The notes under the pieces: generated by a model
Databases searched by the model: none
Seen by the model: only the letters and a program-made list of their open reading frames with translations
Told to the model about the DNA's origin: nothing
Shown here: positions 9,029 through 17,513 of the stretch, piece by piece
Numbering within the stretch: position 1 is the first letter of the stretch
How the letters are laid out: the number at the start of each line of letters is the position of its first letter
Translations under genes and position numbers: made by a program
DNA from: Ardenticatenaceae bacterium
GTDB taxonomy: Bacteria > Chloroflexota > Anaerolineae > Promineifilales > Promineifilaceae
Direction of reading: 5' to 3'
Assembly: GCA_020634215.1 (NCBI GenBank)
Contig: JACKCD010000035.1
Location: forward strand, 1-58,003
Length of the DNA stretch: 58,003 nucleotides

Positions 9029-9267
9029 ATTGCCACCTCCTTAATTCATAAGCTCAGTATAAACTCGCTTACTAAGATTTCAATAGAATGTGTGTTCTTT
9101 ACCTTATGATGAAAGGCTTACAGGAACTATTACTCAATTGCGATTGGTTTATTACAACGTGTCTACTTTAAAGATAAAAATAAAGAAGCCCAGCACCTGC
9201 AAAACTAAGGTTACTAGGCTTCGTCTTTCAAGCACACCTTTTGCCTTTGAAACAGGTGGCTTCATCC

Positions 9268-9358
9268 TGGCGGAGCAGAGAGGATTCGAACCTCCGAGAC
9301 GCTTGTGACGCCCACACGATTTCCAGTCGTGCGCCTTAAACCACTCGGCCACTGCTCC
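9268..9358 (-). tRNA. tRNA-Ser (GGA anticodon)
   Basis: A 91-nt cloverleaf with encoded CCA. The acceptor stem GGAGCAG / CTGCTCC is perfect, with discriminator G. The anticodon loop reads CTGGAAA, giving GGA (reads UCC and UCU). There is a long variable arm, as expected for serine tRNA, and the T loop reads GGTTCGAATCC. The 3' end faces the low-GC MazF/Ntn cassette, the usual side for an island inserted at a tRNA gene. Confidence 0.97.
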
Positions 9359-9373
9359 TTAATACGGGTGGGA

Positions 9374-9402
9374 ATTATAGCAAGCGAACGGCCGTTTGCC
9401 AA
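9374..9402 (-). promoter_or_regulatory. Sigma-70 promoter of tRNA-Ser
   Basis: On the minus strand the sequence reads TTGGCA (9397-9402), a 17-base spacer, and TATAAT (9374-9379), about 15 bases from the tRNA 5' end. This is close to consensus. The spacer starts directly with the AACGGCCGTT palindrome (9387-9396), touching the -35 box. Confidence 0.8.
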
Positions 9403-9434
9403 TCATCTTTCACCCAAACTTTTCGCCGCCACCT

Positions 9435-10454
9435 TTACGCTATTTGCGCCGGAATAATGCTGCTGCCATCACGATCGGCCAGGTGGCAGGCCACAAACTG
9501 CCCTGGCCTCACCTCGCGGTATTCCGGCACCTCGGTGCGGCAGCGGTCATAGGCCAGCGGGCAGCGGGTGTGGAAGACACAGCCGCTGGGGGCTTTAAGC
9601 GGGCTGGGGACTTCGCCCTGCAAAATGATGCGTCGCCGCTTGCGCTCCAGCTTGGGGTTAGGCAGCGGCACGGCGGAGATGAGGGATTGGGAGTAGGGGT
9701 GTAACGGCCGTTCAAACAACGTCGTCCGATCCGTCAGCTCCATCACCTTACCCAAGTACATCACCGCCACCTTGTGCGAAATGTGGCGCACCATGCTCAA
9801 ATCATGGGCAATAAACAGATAGGTCAGCCCAAGCTGCTCCTGCAATTCCTTGAGCAAGTTAACCACCTGCGCCTGAATGGAGACATCCAGCGCCGAAATC
9901 GGTTCATCACAAACCACAAAGCTGGGGTTAAGTGCCAAAGCGCGGGCGATATTGATGCGCTGCCGCTGCCCGCCAGAAAATTCGTGCGGGAAACGTTTGC
10001 TCCACCTAGGGTTTAGTCCCACCAGTTCCATCAGCTCAATAACCCGGCTGTGAACCTCGCGCTCACTGCCGGCATTGTTGATCCGCAGTGGCTCGCCAAT
10101 GATTTTGTTTACCGAGTGGCGTGGGTTGAGCGAGGCCACCGAATCCTGAAAAATCATTTGCACCTGGGGACGCAGTTCCCGTAGTTGTGCTGTGTTCAGC
10201 GTGGTTAAATCTATGTCCTTAAAATAGACATGTCCAGCGGTAGGTTTGTGTAGTTGTAGCACAGCCCGCCCCGTTGTTGACTTGCCGCAGCCACTCTCGC
10301 CCACCAACCCCAAGGTTTCGCCCCGGTTGATGGTAAAGGAAACATCATCCACCGCTTTGACCGCGCCATGGTGGCGGTTAAAAAGGAAGCCGCCGCTGAT
10401 AGGGAAATATTTTTTCAGGTTTTCCACGCGCACAATGGGTTGTTCATTAGACAT
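9435..10454 (-). CDS. dppF: Dipeptide/oligopeptide ABC transporter ATPase (DppF type)
   Basis: An ABC ATPase that energises peptide import with DppD. Seen: Walker A GESGCGKSTT, Q-loop FQDSVASLNPR, signature FSGGQRQRINIARAL, Walker B FVVCDEPISALD, H-loop IAHDLSM, and the C-terminal oligopeptide-ABC domain with GCVFHTRCPLAYDRC. I chose the ATG at 10454 (MSNEQPIVRV). It overlaps the dppD stop by 8 bases in ATGTCTAA, a typical coupling arrangement. An upstream in-frame start (10502) would add 16 poorly conserved residues. It is the last gene of the five-gene operon. The transported substrate cannot be told from the ATPase. Confidence 0.9.
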   Translation of the reverse strand: MSNEQPIVRVENLKKYFPISGGFLFNRHHGAVKAVDDVSFTINRGETLGLVGESGCGKSTTGRAVLQLHKPTAGHVYFKDIDLTTLNTAQLRELRPQVQMIFQDSVASLNPRHSVNKIIGEPLRINNAGSEREVHSRVIELMELVGLNPRWSKRFPHEFSGGQRQRINIARALALNPSFVVCDEPISALDVSIQAQVVNLLKELQEQLGLTYLFIAHDLSMVRHISHKVAVMYLGKVMELTDRTTLFERPLHPYSQSLISAVPLPNPKLERKRRRIILQGEVPSPLKAPSGCVFHTRCPLAYDRCRTEVPEYREVRPGQFVACHLADRDGSSIIPAQIA

Positions 10455-11451
10455 GGTCTCTGGGCGCTCCTCGTTCAACATCGTAAAAACAGGCGGTGTC
10501 ATGGTTTTTGCCTATGGGGATGAGCAACGGCCGTTCTTTCCAACAGCGTTGAAACACAAACGGGCAGCGGCTGGCAAAGGGACAATAGGTAAGCGGCTGC
10601 AATAAATCAGGTGGCGACCCCTCAATGCTCACCAGCCGTTCATCTTCCCCCTCCATTTTGGGGATAGCCCCCAATAGCCCAATGGTATAAGGGTGCTGCG
10701 GGTTTTCATACAAATCATCAACCAGGGCACTTTCCACCACCGTGCCGCCATACATCACCAGCACCCGGTCGGCCATCCCCGCCACCACGCCTAAATCGTG
10801 GGTAATCCAGACCACGGCCATGCCCATCTGCTTTTGCAACCGCTGCGTCAGCTCAATAATTTGCGCCTGCACCGTCACATCCAGTGCCGTCGTTGGCTCG
10901 TCGGCAATGACAATGGCTGGTTCACAGGCAACGGCAATGGCAATCATCACCCGCTGCCGCATCCCGCCAGAAAATTCGTGCGGATAGCTGTCGTACCGCC
11001 GTTCGGCGTCGGCAATGCCGACCTGCTGCAGCAGGTTAATGGTGCGTTTGCGGGCTTCGCTTTCGCCAAGCTGCAAATGGGTCATCATGGATTCGGCGAT
11101 TTGCTTGCCGATGGTCATGGTGGGGTTCAATGAGCTAATGGGATCTTGGAAGATAAAACCCACTTTGCCCCCACGCACCTCCTGAAGTTCCTTTTCGCTC
11201 AGCTTGAGCAGGTCAAAGGTGTCGCTGCCGTCGTTAAAAACGGCCGTTCCGCCCTCAACCCGTCCTGGCGGCTTGGGAATCAGCCCCAACAACGACATCA
11301 TCGTCACCGATTTGCCGCTGCCGCTTTCGCCCACAACCCCCAGCGTCTCCCCAGGCTCCAGGTCAAACTGCACCTCATTCAGTGCATGAACAACCCCATC
11401 AACGCTGTAAAAGCGAGTCACTAAACCGTTTACGTCTAAAATCTTTGTCAT
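10447..11451 (-). CDS. dppD: Dipeptide/oligopeptide ABC transporter ATPase (DppD type)
   Basis: A 334-residue ABC ATPase, partner of the DppF-type subunit that overlaps its 3' end. Seen: Walker A GESGSGKSVT, Q-loop FQDPISSLNP, signature FSGGMRQRVMIAIAV, Walker B IVIADEPTTALD, H-loop WITHDLGVV, and the C-terminal oligo-HPY domain with CPFASRCPFVFQRC. It ends seven residues into the next gene. Upstream, between it and the permease gene, lies a perfect 30-bp word-repeat hairpin. The downstream ATPase pair may therefore be expressed at a different level from the permeases. This and the DppF gene are the only dpp-type ATPases in the window. Confidence 0.92.
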   Translation of the reverse strand: MTKILDVNGLVTRFYSVDGVVHALNEVQFDLEPGETLGVVGESGSGKSVTMMSLLGLIPKPPGRVEGGTAVFNDGSDTFDLLKLSEKELQEVRGGKVGFIFQDPISSLNPTMTIGKQIAESMMTHLQLGESEARKRTINLLQQVGIADAERRYDSYPHEFSGGMRQRVMIAIAVACEPAIVIADEPTTALDVTVQAQIIELTQRLQKQMGMAVVWITHDLGVVAGMADRVLVMYGGTVVESALVDDLYENPQHPYTIGLLGAIPKMEGEDERLVSIEGSPPDLLQPLTYCPFASRCPFVFQRCWKERPLLIPIGKNHDTACFYDVERGAPRDHV

Positions 11452-11468
11452 AGTGTGGAGATTGGGTG

Positions 11469-11533
11469 ATTAGAGATTAGAGATTGGAGATTGCCACTAG
11501 CAAAGTGGCAATCTCCAATCTCTAATCTCTAAT
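11469..11533. repeat. Word-repeat hairpin R2 (GAGATTA/GAGATTG words)
   Basis: A perfect 30-bp inverted repeat (11469-11498 and 11504-11533) with a 5-nt loop. Each arm is a tandem of the 7-nt words GAGATTA and GAGATTG, ended by CCACT. It is inside the dpp operon, in the 89 bases between the permease and ATPase genes. There is no T-tract, so it is not a standard terminator. Confidence 0.9.
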
Positions 11534-11540
11534 TTCATCA

Positions 11541-12464
11541 TTACGCTCGTGACCGCCGCAGACGCGGGTCAAGCACATCGCGCAGCCAGTCGCCCAGCAG
11601 GTTCATGGCAAGCGAAGCGATGGCGATTGCCAGCCCCGGATAGATGACCATCCAGGGGAGCTTTGCAAGGATTGACGGTAAGCTTCGACCATGTTGCCCC
11701 AGCTGGCACCAATGGGCGGCACGCTCAGCCCAAGAGCTTAGACCCGCTTCGTAAAAAATCATAGCCGACATTTCAAAGGTTGCCAGCGTGATTAGCGGCC
11801 CGATCAGGTTGGGCAAAATGTGGTCAAACATGATGCGGCTGGTGCTGGCTCCCACGCTAATGGCCGACTCAACATAGCCCGACTGCCGAATTCGCAGCAC
11901 TTCGCCGCGTGTGACGCGGGCAAAAATGGGGGAGTCGGTGATGCCAAAAATGAGGATAACGTTGAACAAACTTCGCCCCAAAATGGAGGCGATGACCACC
12001 ACGAAGACAAGATAGGGAATTGCCAGCCACAGATTTACCCCGGCCATGATCGCCCCATCTACTTTGCCCCCCATAAACCCGGCCACCAGCCCGGCCAGCA
12101 GCCCCAGCCCTCCGGCAATGAGTACGCCAAAAACGGCAACGGTGAGGGAGACGCGGGTTCCGTAGACGATGCGGCTAAAAATGTCTTTGCCCAGCCGATC
12201 GGTTCCGAGTGGGTAATCCCAATTGCCGCCTTCGTACCAGGCGGGCGGCAGCTTGGAGTCGCGCAAGTTTTGTTCAAGTGGGTCGTGTGGGGCGATGATG
12301 GGGGCAAAAACGGCCGTTATTACCATCAACAAAAACAAAATCATCCCCAACAGCCCCCCCTTGTCACGCCATAGCAGCCGCCACACATACGCCAACTTGC
12401 TGCCCCAAGTCGGCTCCACATACTCTTCCATACCCACTGCCGGTGGTGTCGTTGTTCCCGCCAT
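11541..12464 (-). CDS. dppC: Peptide ABC transporter permease (DppC type) with a compensated frameshift
   Basis: A 307-residue inner-membrane permease of the DppC/OppC family. It has an N-terminal OppC segment (GTDRLGKDIFSRIVYGTRVS), several membrane helices and the EAA-type loop around SAISVGASTSRIMFDHILPN. Between about residues 243 and 270 the reading frame is wrong. The expected family sequence (LGLSVPPIGASWGNM then VEAYRQSLQSS) is encoded in another frame of the same bases, 11655-11737. Frame is lost near 11737 and regained at a C-run near 11655. Net length is preserved, so the ORF stays open but a conserved periplasmic/EAA-distal segment is scrambled. This is either two indel errors in the assembly or a damaged gene. 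Confidence 0.88.
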   Translation of the reverse strand: MAGTTTPPAVGMEEYVEPTWGSKLAYVWRLLWRDKGGLLGMILFLLMVITAVFAPIIAPHDPLEQNLRDSKLPPAWYEGGNWDYPLGTDRLGKDIFSRIVYGTRVSLTVAVFGVLIAGGLGLLAGLVAGFMGGKVDGAIMAGVNLWLAIPYLVFVVVIASILGRSLFNVILIFGITDSPIFARVTRGEVLRIRQSGYVESAISVGASTSRIMFDHILPNLIGPLITLATFEMSAMIFYEAGLSSWAERAAHWCQLGQHGRSLPSILAKLPWMVIYPGLAIAIASLAMNLLGDWLRDVLDPRLRRSRA

Positions 12465-12497
12465 AGTTTTGCCTCTTTTTACACTCGTACCCTTATT

Positions 12498-13418
12498 CTA
12501 GCTACCATAACGAATACGCGGGTCAATCACCGCATAAATCACATCCGTCAATAAATTCAGCGTCACCACAAAAAAGCTAAACACAATTGCCAATGCCTGA
12601 ATCAGCGGAAAATCCCGGTCTACAATGGCCCCTTGCAGCAAATTGCCCAGCCCCGGCCAGGCAAAAATAGACTCAATATAAATCGAGCCACCCAGCATAT
12701 AGCTATATTGCACCGTCACCACGCTAATCAGCGCTAACGCCGCATTTCGCGCCACATGCCGCGCCCCAATCGCCATCTTAGACAGCCCCTTGCTCCGCGC
12801 CGTGCGAATATAATCCTCGTTGCGAATCTCAAGCACGGCAGATCGGGTCAACCGCACAAACTGCCCAATGCCCCCAATGCTCAACGCCGTGGCTGGCAGA
12901 ATCACCGAATACCAAAAGTCGCGCCCAAAGCTGGGCAGCCAGCCCAGCCGCACTGCAAAAATCAAAATTAAATACAGCGCAAAAACAAAGCCGGGAATCG
13001 TTTGCCCAAACAGCCCAAACGCTCGCCCCACCGTGTCTGCGGCACTCCCTGGGTTGAACCCACCAATAATGCCAATTGGCACGGCGATGACTATTGCCAA
13101 AAACAGCGAAATCGTTGCCAGGTATACGGTTGAAGGCAGCCGTTCCATGATAATAGACAAATTGGATTGGCGAAACTTGAGCGAGTGGCCTAAATCTAGC
13201 TGGAACGCATTCAACAGATATTCAAAAAATTGTGCATAAAGGGGGCGATTAAACCCATTTGCTTCCCGAAACGCTTCACGCACCTCGGCCGGTGCCTCCT
13301 TGGGAACCATCAACGAGACCGGGTCACCCGTTAGGCGAATCATAAAAAAAACAACGATGAGAACGCCAAGCAAGAGCAAGAAAGATTGAACCAAACGACT
13401 GAGCAAATAGCGTTGCAT
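12498..13418 (-). CDS. dppB: Peptide ABC transporter permease (DppB type)
   Basis: A 306-residue DppB/OppB permease with six predicted membrane helices. Seen: the N-terminal ARYLL-type start (MQRYLLSRLVQSFLLLLGV), the periplasmic segment RLTGDPVSLM, the EAA-type loop DYIRTARSKGLSKMAIGARH and the C-terminal DPRIRYGS. I chose the ATG at 13418, behind AAAGGGG, over an in-frame TTG two codons earlier. It lies 33 bases upstream of the DppC-type gene and downstream of the binding protein, which fits the usual order. With DppC it forms the translocation channel for peptides or similar solutes. Confidence 0.92.
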   Translation of the reverse strand: MQRYLLSRLVQSFLLLLGVLIVVFFMIRLTGDPVSLMVPKEAPAEVREAFREANGFNRPLYAQFFEYLLNAFQLDLGHSLKFRQSNLSIIMERLPSTVYLATISLFLAIVIAVPIGIIGGFNPGSAADTVGRAFGLFGQTIPGFVFALYLILIFAVRLGWLPSFGRDFWYSVILPATALSIGGIGQFVRLTRSAVLEIRNEDYIRTARSKGLSKMAIGARHVARNAALALISVVTVQYSYMLGGSIYIESIFAWPGLGNLLQGAIVDRDFPLIQALAIVFSFFVVTLNLLTDVIYAVIDPRIRYGS

Positions 13419-13499
13419 ACACAAACCCCTTTACATGGCAAACACAGTGCAGCCGCCCGCTCTGCCGGAGCGGGCGGCTGCACATCCTATAACAATAAG

Positions 13500-15185
13500 C
13501 TACTTGGAGTTAGCCAGGAATACTTCTTTCAGATAGTAATCTTCGGCCGCCCGTGGCTTGTAGTTTTGTACGGCAGAATTTACAACCTCAAAGACATTGG
13601 GGTAGTACAGATAAATGAACGGCGGATTGTCGTACATGTACTGGTGAATTTCACCGTAAACAGCCGCACGCGCATCAGGATCAATCGTCGAGCCTGCTTC
13701 TTCAATCAAAGCACGCAGATCGGCATCTTCCCAAGCGGCGTAGCTGGCTTCGGCCAGCAAGGCACCTTGCAAACGATCCAGAGCTTCACCGTTGGTCACA
13801 GACCAGGCATCCCCAAACATTGGCGGCAACTCCTTGTTGGCTTCCAGATCCCAGTATTGGCCCGATTCCATGAACTGGATTTCGCCACCATCAAGGGTAA
13901 TGCCAACATCGGCCAGGTAGCCAGAAAGGGCTTCACAAACCTGTTCAAAGTTGGGGTACGCACCGATGGGGCAGGCAAACCCAATCTGGAACCCGTCGGG
14001 GTATCCGGCTTCAGCCAAAAGCTCACGGGCCTTGTCAGGATCATAGGGATATGGTTCGATGGCGGGATCAAAACCCATGTTGAACGGAGAAACAAAACCG
14101 CTTGAGAGGGTAGCCTGTCCGTCAAACAGCGCGTCTACAATGGCTTGGCGGTCAACAGCATAGTTCATGGCTTGGCGCACGCGCACGTCTTCGGTGGGCT
14201 GGCCGATGCCGCTGGAGAGGTTGTTGAAGGCGATGTAGTAGCTGCGGTCATTGGCGTAGCTGATGACGCGCACATCGGAGTTGCCAAACACCTGGTCGGC
14301 TTCTTCCTTCACAAAGCGGGTGGCAATGTGGATTTCGCCCGTTTGTACGGCAGCTAGGCGGGTGGCAGATTCAGGAATGGGGCGGAAAACGAGGCGAGCA
14401 ACCTTGGGCAGCCCTTCTTCCCAGTAATCTTCAAATGCTTCCAGAACGATCTTGTCGCCCTTTACCCATTCAACAAATTTGAATGGCCCTGTGCTGATGG
14501 GATGGGCTTCAAACCCCTCAAAGCCCACTTCGTTGTAGTAGTCGGTGGGGTAAACGCCCCAGGCTGCCAGCGAGCGCAGGAACAGGGGATCGGGTTCCGG
14601 GGTGGTGATTTTGACGGTATAGTCGTCAACCACGGTTACGGAGTCAGCTTCTTCATAGACATAGGCATAGGCGTTTTTGGGGTCTTTGCCTGCTTCCCAG
14701 GTTGTTACAACGTCCTGGGCATCAAATGTTTCGCCATTGTGGAAGGTGACACCTTGGCGCAGGTGTAGGGTGTATTCTTTACCATCATCTGATAGTTCCC
14801 AGCTTTCGGCCAGTGCGGGAGAGATGCTGTTGTCATCTTCAATCCACACGAGGCCACTGAAAATTTGGGCTGTGACGTTGCCTGCCTGCCGTTCTGCGGC
14901 GTTGGGCGGGGTGATGGCGTTGGGGAAGGTAGTGATGGCGACAACGAGTTCGCCTTCAGCTTTGGCTGGTGCGTCTACTTCTACGACGCGGGTAACTTCA
15001 ACCTGCTCGGTGTCGGTTTCGGTAACAACGCGGGTTACTTCCACGGCTACCTCTTCGGTTACTGTTTCGGTCACAGTCTCGGTGACAACCCGGGTCACTT
15101 CAACTGTTTGGGGTTGGCAAGCGATCAGCAGTAGACCGGCTGCCAGTAGGAATATCACGACTATTGATTTACGAAGCATGTTCAT
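13500..15185 (-). CDS. dppA: Solute-binding lipoprotein, family 5 (DppA type)
   Basis: A 561-residue extracytoplasmic binding protein for peptides or related compounds, first gene of the dpp operon. Seen: a signal peptide with lipobox LLIAC (Cys23), then a linker of about 50 residues made of TVEVTRVVTETVTE-type repeats. The SBP_bac_5 domain follows, with the signatures LAESWELSDDGKEYTFHLR-like (18 residues) and AMNYAVDRQAIVDALF. It ends LKEVFLANSK. Two ATGs (15185 and 15179) share the GGAGGAGA ribosome binding site. Ligand specificity is not readable. The Val/Thr/Glu linker is typical of Chloroflexota binding proteins and probably spaces the domain from the membrane. Confidence 0.93.
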   Translation of the reverse strand: MNMLRKSIVVIFLLAAGLLLIACQPQTVEVTRVVTETVTETVTEEVAVEVTRVVTETDTEQVEVTRVVEVDAPAKAEGELVVAITTFPNAITPPNAAERQAGNVTAQIFSGLVWIEDDNSISPALAESWELSDDGKEYTLHLRQGVTFHNGETFDAQDVVTTWEAGKDPKNAYAYVYEEADSVTVVDDYTVKITTPEPDPLFLRSLAAWGVYPTDYYNEVGFEGFEAHPISTGPFKFVEWVKGDKIVLEAFEDYWEEGLPKVARLVFRPIPESATRLAAVQTGEIHIATRFVKEEADQVFGNSDVRVISYANDRSYYIAFNNLSSGIGQPTEDVRVRQAMNYAVDRQAIVDALFDGQATLSSGFVSPFNMGFDPAIEPYPYDPDKARELLAEAGYPDGFQIGFACPIGAYPNFEQVCEALSGYLADVGITLDGGEIQFMESGQYWDLEANKELPPMFGDAWSVTNGEALDRLQGALLAEASYAAWEDADLRALIEEAGSTIDPDARAAVYGEIHQYMYDNPPFIYLYYPNVFEVVNSAVQNYKPRAAEDYYLKEVFLANSK

Positions 15186-15693
15186 TCTCCTCCAAATTCT
15201 TTGAAAATCATTTTCTATTTGTCATAAATGGGTTATGTAACGTTGGTTGTGTCTGTAGGTTGCACCACCTCCTTGGTTTGAGTTTATTTGATTTGTTTGC
15301 AAAGCAGTTGAACTTGTCGGCAACCGTGGTTATGCCAAGCGGAAAATTGTGGGGATTCTAAATGAAAAGTAGCGTGTGTAAGCATCTTTTTGATTGTGGT
15401 TTTGTATGGTTAACCAAGCTTATTGTAGCCGTTAAATACAAATTAACCCAACTTTAGCTTGCAAGGAGTGTTGCCAATTGACAACGATGCCTGATATATC
15501 ACAAATGTATTACCGAGTGTGAGCAATTGTACGGAAAAAGAAGGGGATGGGCAACTTGCCATGATAGCTTTCTTTTACAAACATGTAACAGTATCTTCAT
15601 AAAAATCAAACAAGTTCGGCTTAATCTTTGAGCAAGTTAATCATTTATTGTCATGTTTTCAAAAAACAGTCAAATAGCTGGAGGTTAAGGCTC
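15186..15693. other. 508-nt AT-rich divergent intergenic region
   Basis: This stretch separates the dpp operon from the secreted repeat protein and should carry both divergent promoters. It is clearly AT-richer than the flanks. The only distinct element seen is an imperfect palindrome at 15470-15485. No ORF, RNA gene or AACGGCCGTT copy was recognised in it. Confidence 0.6.
15470..15485. promoter_or_regulatory. Candidate operator palindrome
   Basis: GTTGCCAATTGACAAC is a 16-bp palindrome with one mismatched pair, centred on CAATTG, in the middle of the divergent region between the dpp operon and the repeat-protein gene. The size and symmetry suit a dimeric regulator. No regulator gene is adjacent, so the assignment is speculative. 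Confidence 0.3.
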
Positions 15694-16557
15694 ATGAAAA
15701 AAAATTATAGAACGATTTTGACGGTTGTTGTGGTGGTCTTGGTGGCGATTGTGGGTGCGGCGGTGGCTTTTGCCCAAACGGCACCGGCAGATGAGGCTCC
15801 GGCGACTGGCGCAGAGCAGGTGCTGCCGTTTGGCGGTCGGCACGGCTTTGGGATGCGGCCAGAACGGGGCTTGATGCAGGATATTGTTGACCCAGAGGCG
15901 ATGCATACGGCACTGGCTAATGCGCTAGGGCTGACGGTGGATGAACTGGATGCGGCTCGTGCTGCGGGACAGCGGCTACCGGAGATTGCTGACGCGCAAG
16001 GTGTGGCAATGGAGGATGTGCAGGCGGCGATGCAGACGGCTTGGGAAACGGCCGTTAATAATGCCCTTGCCGCTGGAACCATTACCCAGGAACAAGCCGA
16101 CATGCTGATTGCACGGGGTGGACGGTTCGCCATGGGGCCGATGGACGGCCACGGCGATAAGGGGTTGATGGAGACCATCTTTAACCGGGATGCTGTCCAG
16201 GCTGTCATTGCCGACACGCTGGGCATGACGGTTGAGGAACTGGAAGCCGCCCACGCTGACGGACAGCGGCTGCCGGAGATTGCTGATGCGAAAGGTGTGA
16301 CGATGGAAGCGATACAAACGGCCGTTGAAGCCGCCCGTACTGCCGCCATCGAAGACGCACTGGCCGCTGGCACCATTACCCAGGAACAGGCCGACTCACT
16401 GCTCAGCCACCCCTGGCAACCCGGTGGGCATGGCCCACATGGTGGCGGTCGGCATGGTGGCCCACGCGGTGGATTTGGTGACCCACAAGGTCAATTTGAT
16501 GGCAACGGTGCTGGTTTCAAGCCGATTAACCCCCAAGGTGCTGACCAAAACGCCTAA
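15694..16557 (+). CDS. Secreted protein with two internal helical repeats
   Basis: A 287-residue exported protein of unknown function. I chose the ATG at 15694 (MKKNYRTI), behind GGAGG, giving a clear signal peptide ending AVAFAQ. The mature part holds two copies of a unit of about 85 residues. Each has the order: a helix, LGLTVDELDAA or LGMTVEELEAA, GQRLPEIADA, a variable helix, and ALAAGTITQEQAD. This resembles DUF2680-type secreted repeats. The last 60 residues are rich in Gly, His, Pro and Gln (GGHGPHGGGRHGG), which could bind metal. It is followed by a strong terminator. Confidence 0.8.
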   Translation: MKKNYRTILTVVVVVLVAIVGAAVAFAQTAPADEAPATGAEQVLPFGGRHGFGMRPERGLMQDIVDPEAMHTALANALGLTVDELDAARAAGQRLPEIADAQGVAMEDVQAAMQTAWETAVNNALAAGTITQEQADMLIARGGRFAMGPMDGHGDKGLMETIFNRDAVQAVIADTLGMTVEELEAAHADGQRLPEIADAKGVTMEAIQTAVEAARTAAIEDALAAGTITQEQADSLLSHPWQPGGHGPHGGGRHGGPRGGFGDPQGQFDGNGAGFKPINPQGADQNA

Positions 16558-16585
16558 TGAAATAGGCAGTAGTTCGTAGAAACAA

Positions 16586-16617
16586 AAAGAACGCCGATGT
16601 TGTCATCGGCGTTCTTT
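16586..16617. terminator. Intrinsic terminator, convergent genes
   Basis: A perfect 14-bp stem (AAAGAACGCCGATG / CATCGGCGTTCTTT) with a TTGT loop lies between the convergent genes ending at 16557 and 16641. The T-rich downstream side on the plus strand and the A-run before the stem (T-run on the minus strand) allow termination from both directions. Confidence 0.9.
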
Positions 16618-16640
16618 GTTTGTCAACAATTTCTCGACTG

Positions 16641-17504
16641 TTACTCTGAAAAGTAACCATTTGCCCGCAGCACGCGCAGGGCACCAACCGTTGCCCACCC
16701 CCGCCACTCCATTTCACACCCAGGGCTAACAGGCGGCCAGGTAATCGGCCACCCGCCATCTGCCTGTTGCCCAGCCACAACTTCTGCCAGATGCGCCTGA
16801 ATTTCTTGCTCGCTGAAATGGGCACGCAGCGGGTCATCAGGCCAGGGTGCCCAATCAAGTACTTTCCGCACGTATCCGGCCGTCCCAGCTTCAGCCACTA
16901 AACCAGAAGAAAGAAGATGTTGCGTTAGACGAGCCATTTCTCTTTCGGCCGACGTGCGCTGCGGCGCATATCGTAAAAACGCCAGAACACACCCCATCTC
17001 GTGTTGGTCTGTTGGCAAGATACCGGGTATTTTTTCCCAACAATAGGCGGTTGCCCGTTCTAACCAAGGGTGTTGGGCTTTGTTTTTGTGCAATAGCCCA
17101 CAAATGATCGCGGTCGGATTCAAGGATGCCGATGGGTTGTCGTCTGTGTGCCACCAAGGTGCGTGTGGATAGTGATTTACCGGAGGCAACACATAGGGCA
17201 CGCCACCTTCTTCGGTGGTGATGGTCATCAGAAAATCACAGATTCGCTCTACCACTACCGCATCAAAACCGACCACATCCAATATCTCAAGGGCGTGTTG
17301 GGTAGGCACAGGCTGGCTTTCTGGGCAGCGAATATCAGGCTCCAAAGCGTTGCCAAAGCCGCCATCTTCGTTTTGATAGGCGCATAATGCAGCCAGCACG
17401 GCCTGAGCTGAGCCTGACTTGAAATAAAAGTCAAACAGCCGACGCTCTAGCAGTCGGGCATTGCACCATATAAATTCTTCCGCTTGTTGAAACAGGTTAT
17501 TCAA
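16641..17504 (-). CDS. Alpha/alpha-toroid (terpenoid-cyclase-like) protein
   Basis: A 287-residue protein of unknown role, with the repeated helix-pair pattern of the prenyltransferase / squalene-oxidase toroid fold. Seen: the QW-like segments AYQNEDGGFGNALEPD near residue 43 and GQQADGGWPITW near residue 247, with regularly spaced helices between. There is no signal peptide and the DxDD motif of class II cyclases is not visible. Enzymatic cyclisation is therefore doubtful. It begins 10 bases downstream of the lysS stop on the same strand, so it is probably cotranscribed with lysS. I cannot name a substrate. Confidence 0.7.
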   Translation of the reverse strand: MNNLFQQAEEFIWCNARLLERRLFDFYFKSGSAQAVLAALCAYQNEDGGFGNALEPDIRCPESQPVPTQHALEILDVVGFDAVVVERICDFLMTITTEEGGVPYVLPPVNHYPHAPWWHTDDNPSASLNPTAIICGLLHKNKAQHPWLERATAYCWEKIPGILPTDQHEMGCVLAFLRYAPQRTSAEREMARLTQHLLSSGLVAEAGTAGYVRKVLDWAPWPDDPLRAHFSEQEIQAHLAEVVAGQQADGGWPITWPPVSPGCEMEWRGWATVGALRVLRANGYFSE

Positions 17505-17513
17505 GTTTTTGCC

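Noticed and set aside
7553..9282. Possible tRNA-type attachment repeat flanking the MazF cassette
   Set aside because: The tRNA 3' end (TGGCGGAGCAGAGAG) resembles TAGCGGAGTAAAGAG at the MazF 3' end at 12 of 15 bases. The match is degenerate and lies in coding sequence, and no integrase is present.
9090..9308. 72-codon open frame running into the tRNA-Ser
   Set aside because: Its end (AEQRGFEPPRRL) is the usual false translation of the tRNA complement, and the rest has no ribosome binding site or family signal.
11541..12464. Programmed frameshifting in dppC
   Set aside because: The ORF stays open without any shift and two opposite shifts would be needed to restore the family sequence; no slippery heptamer is present.
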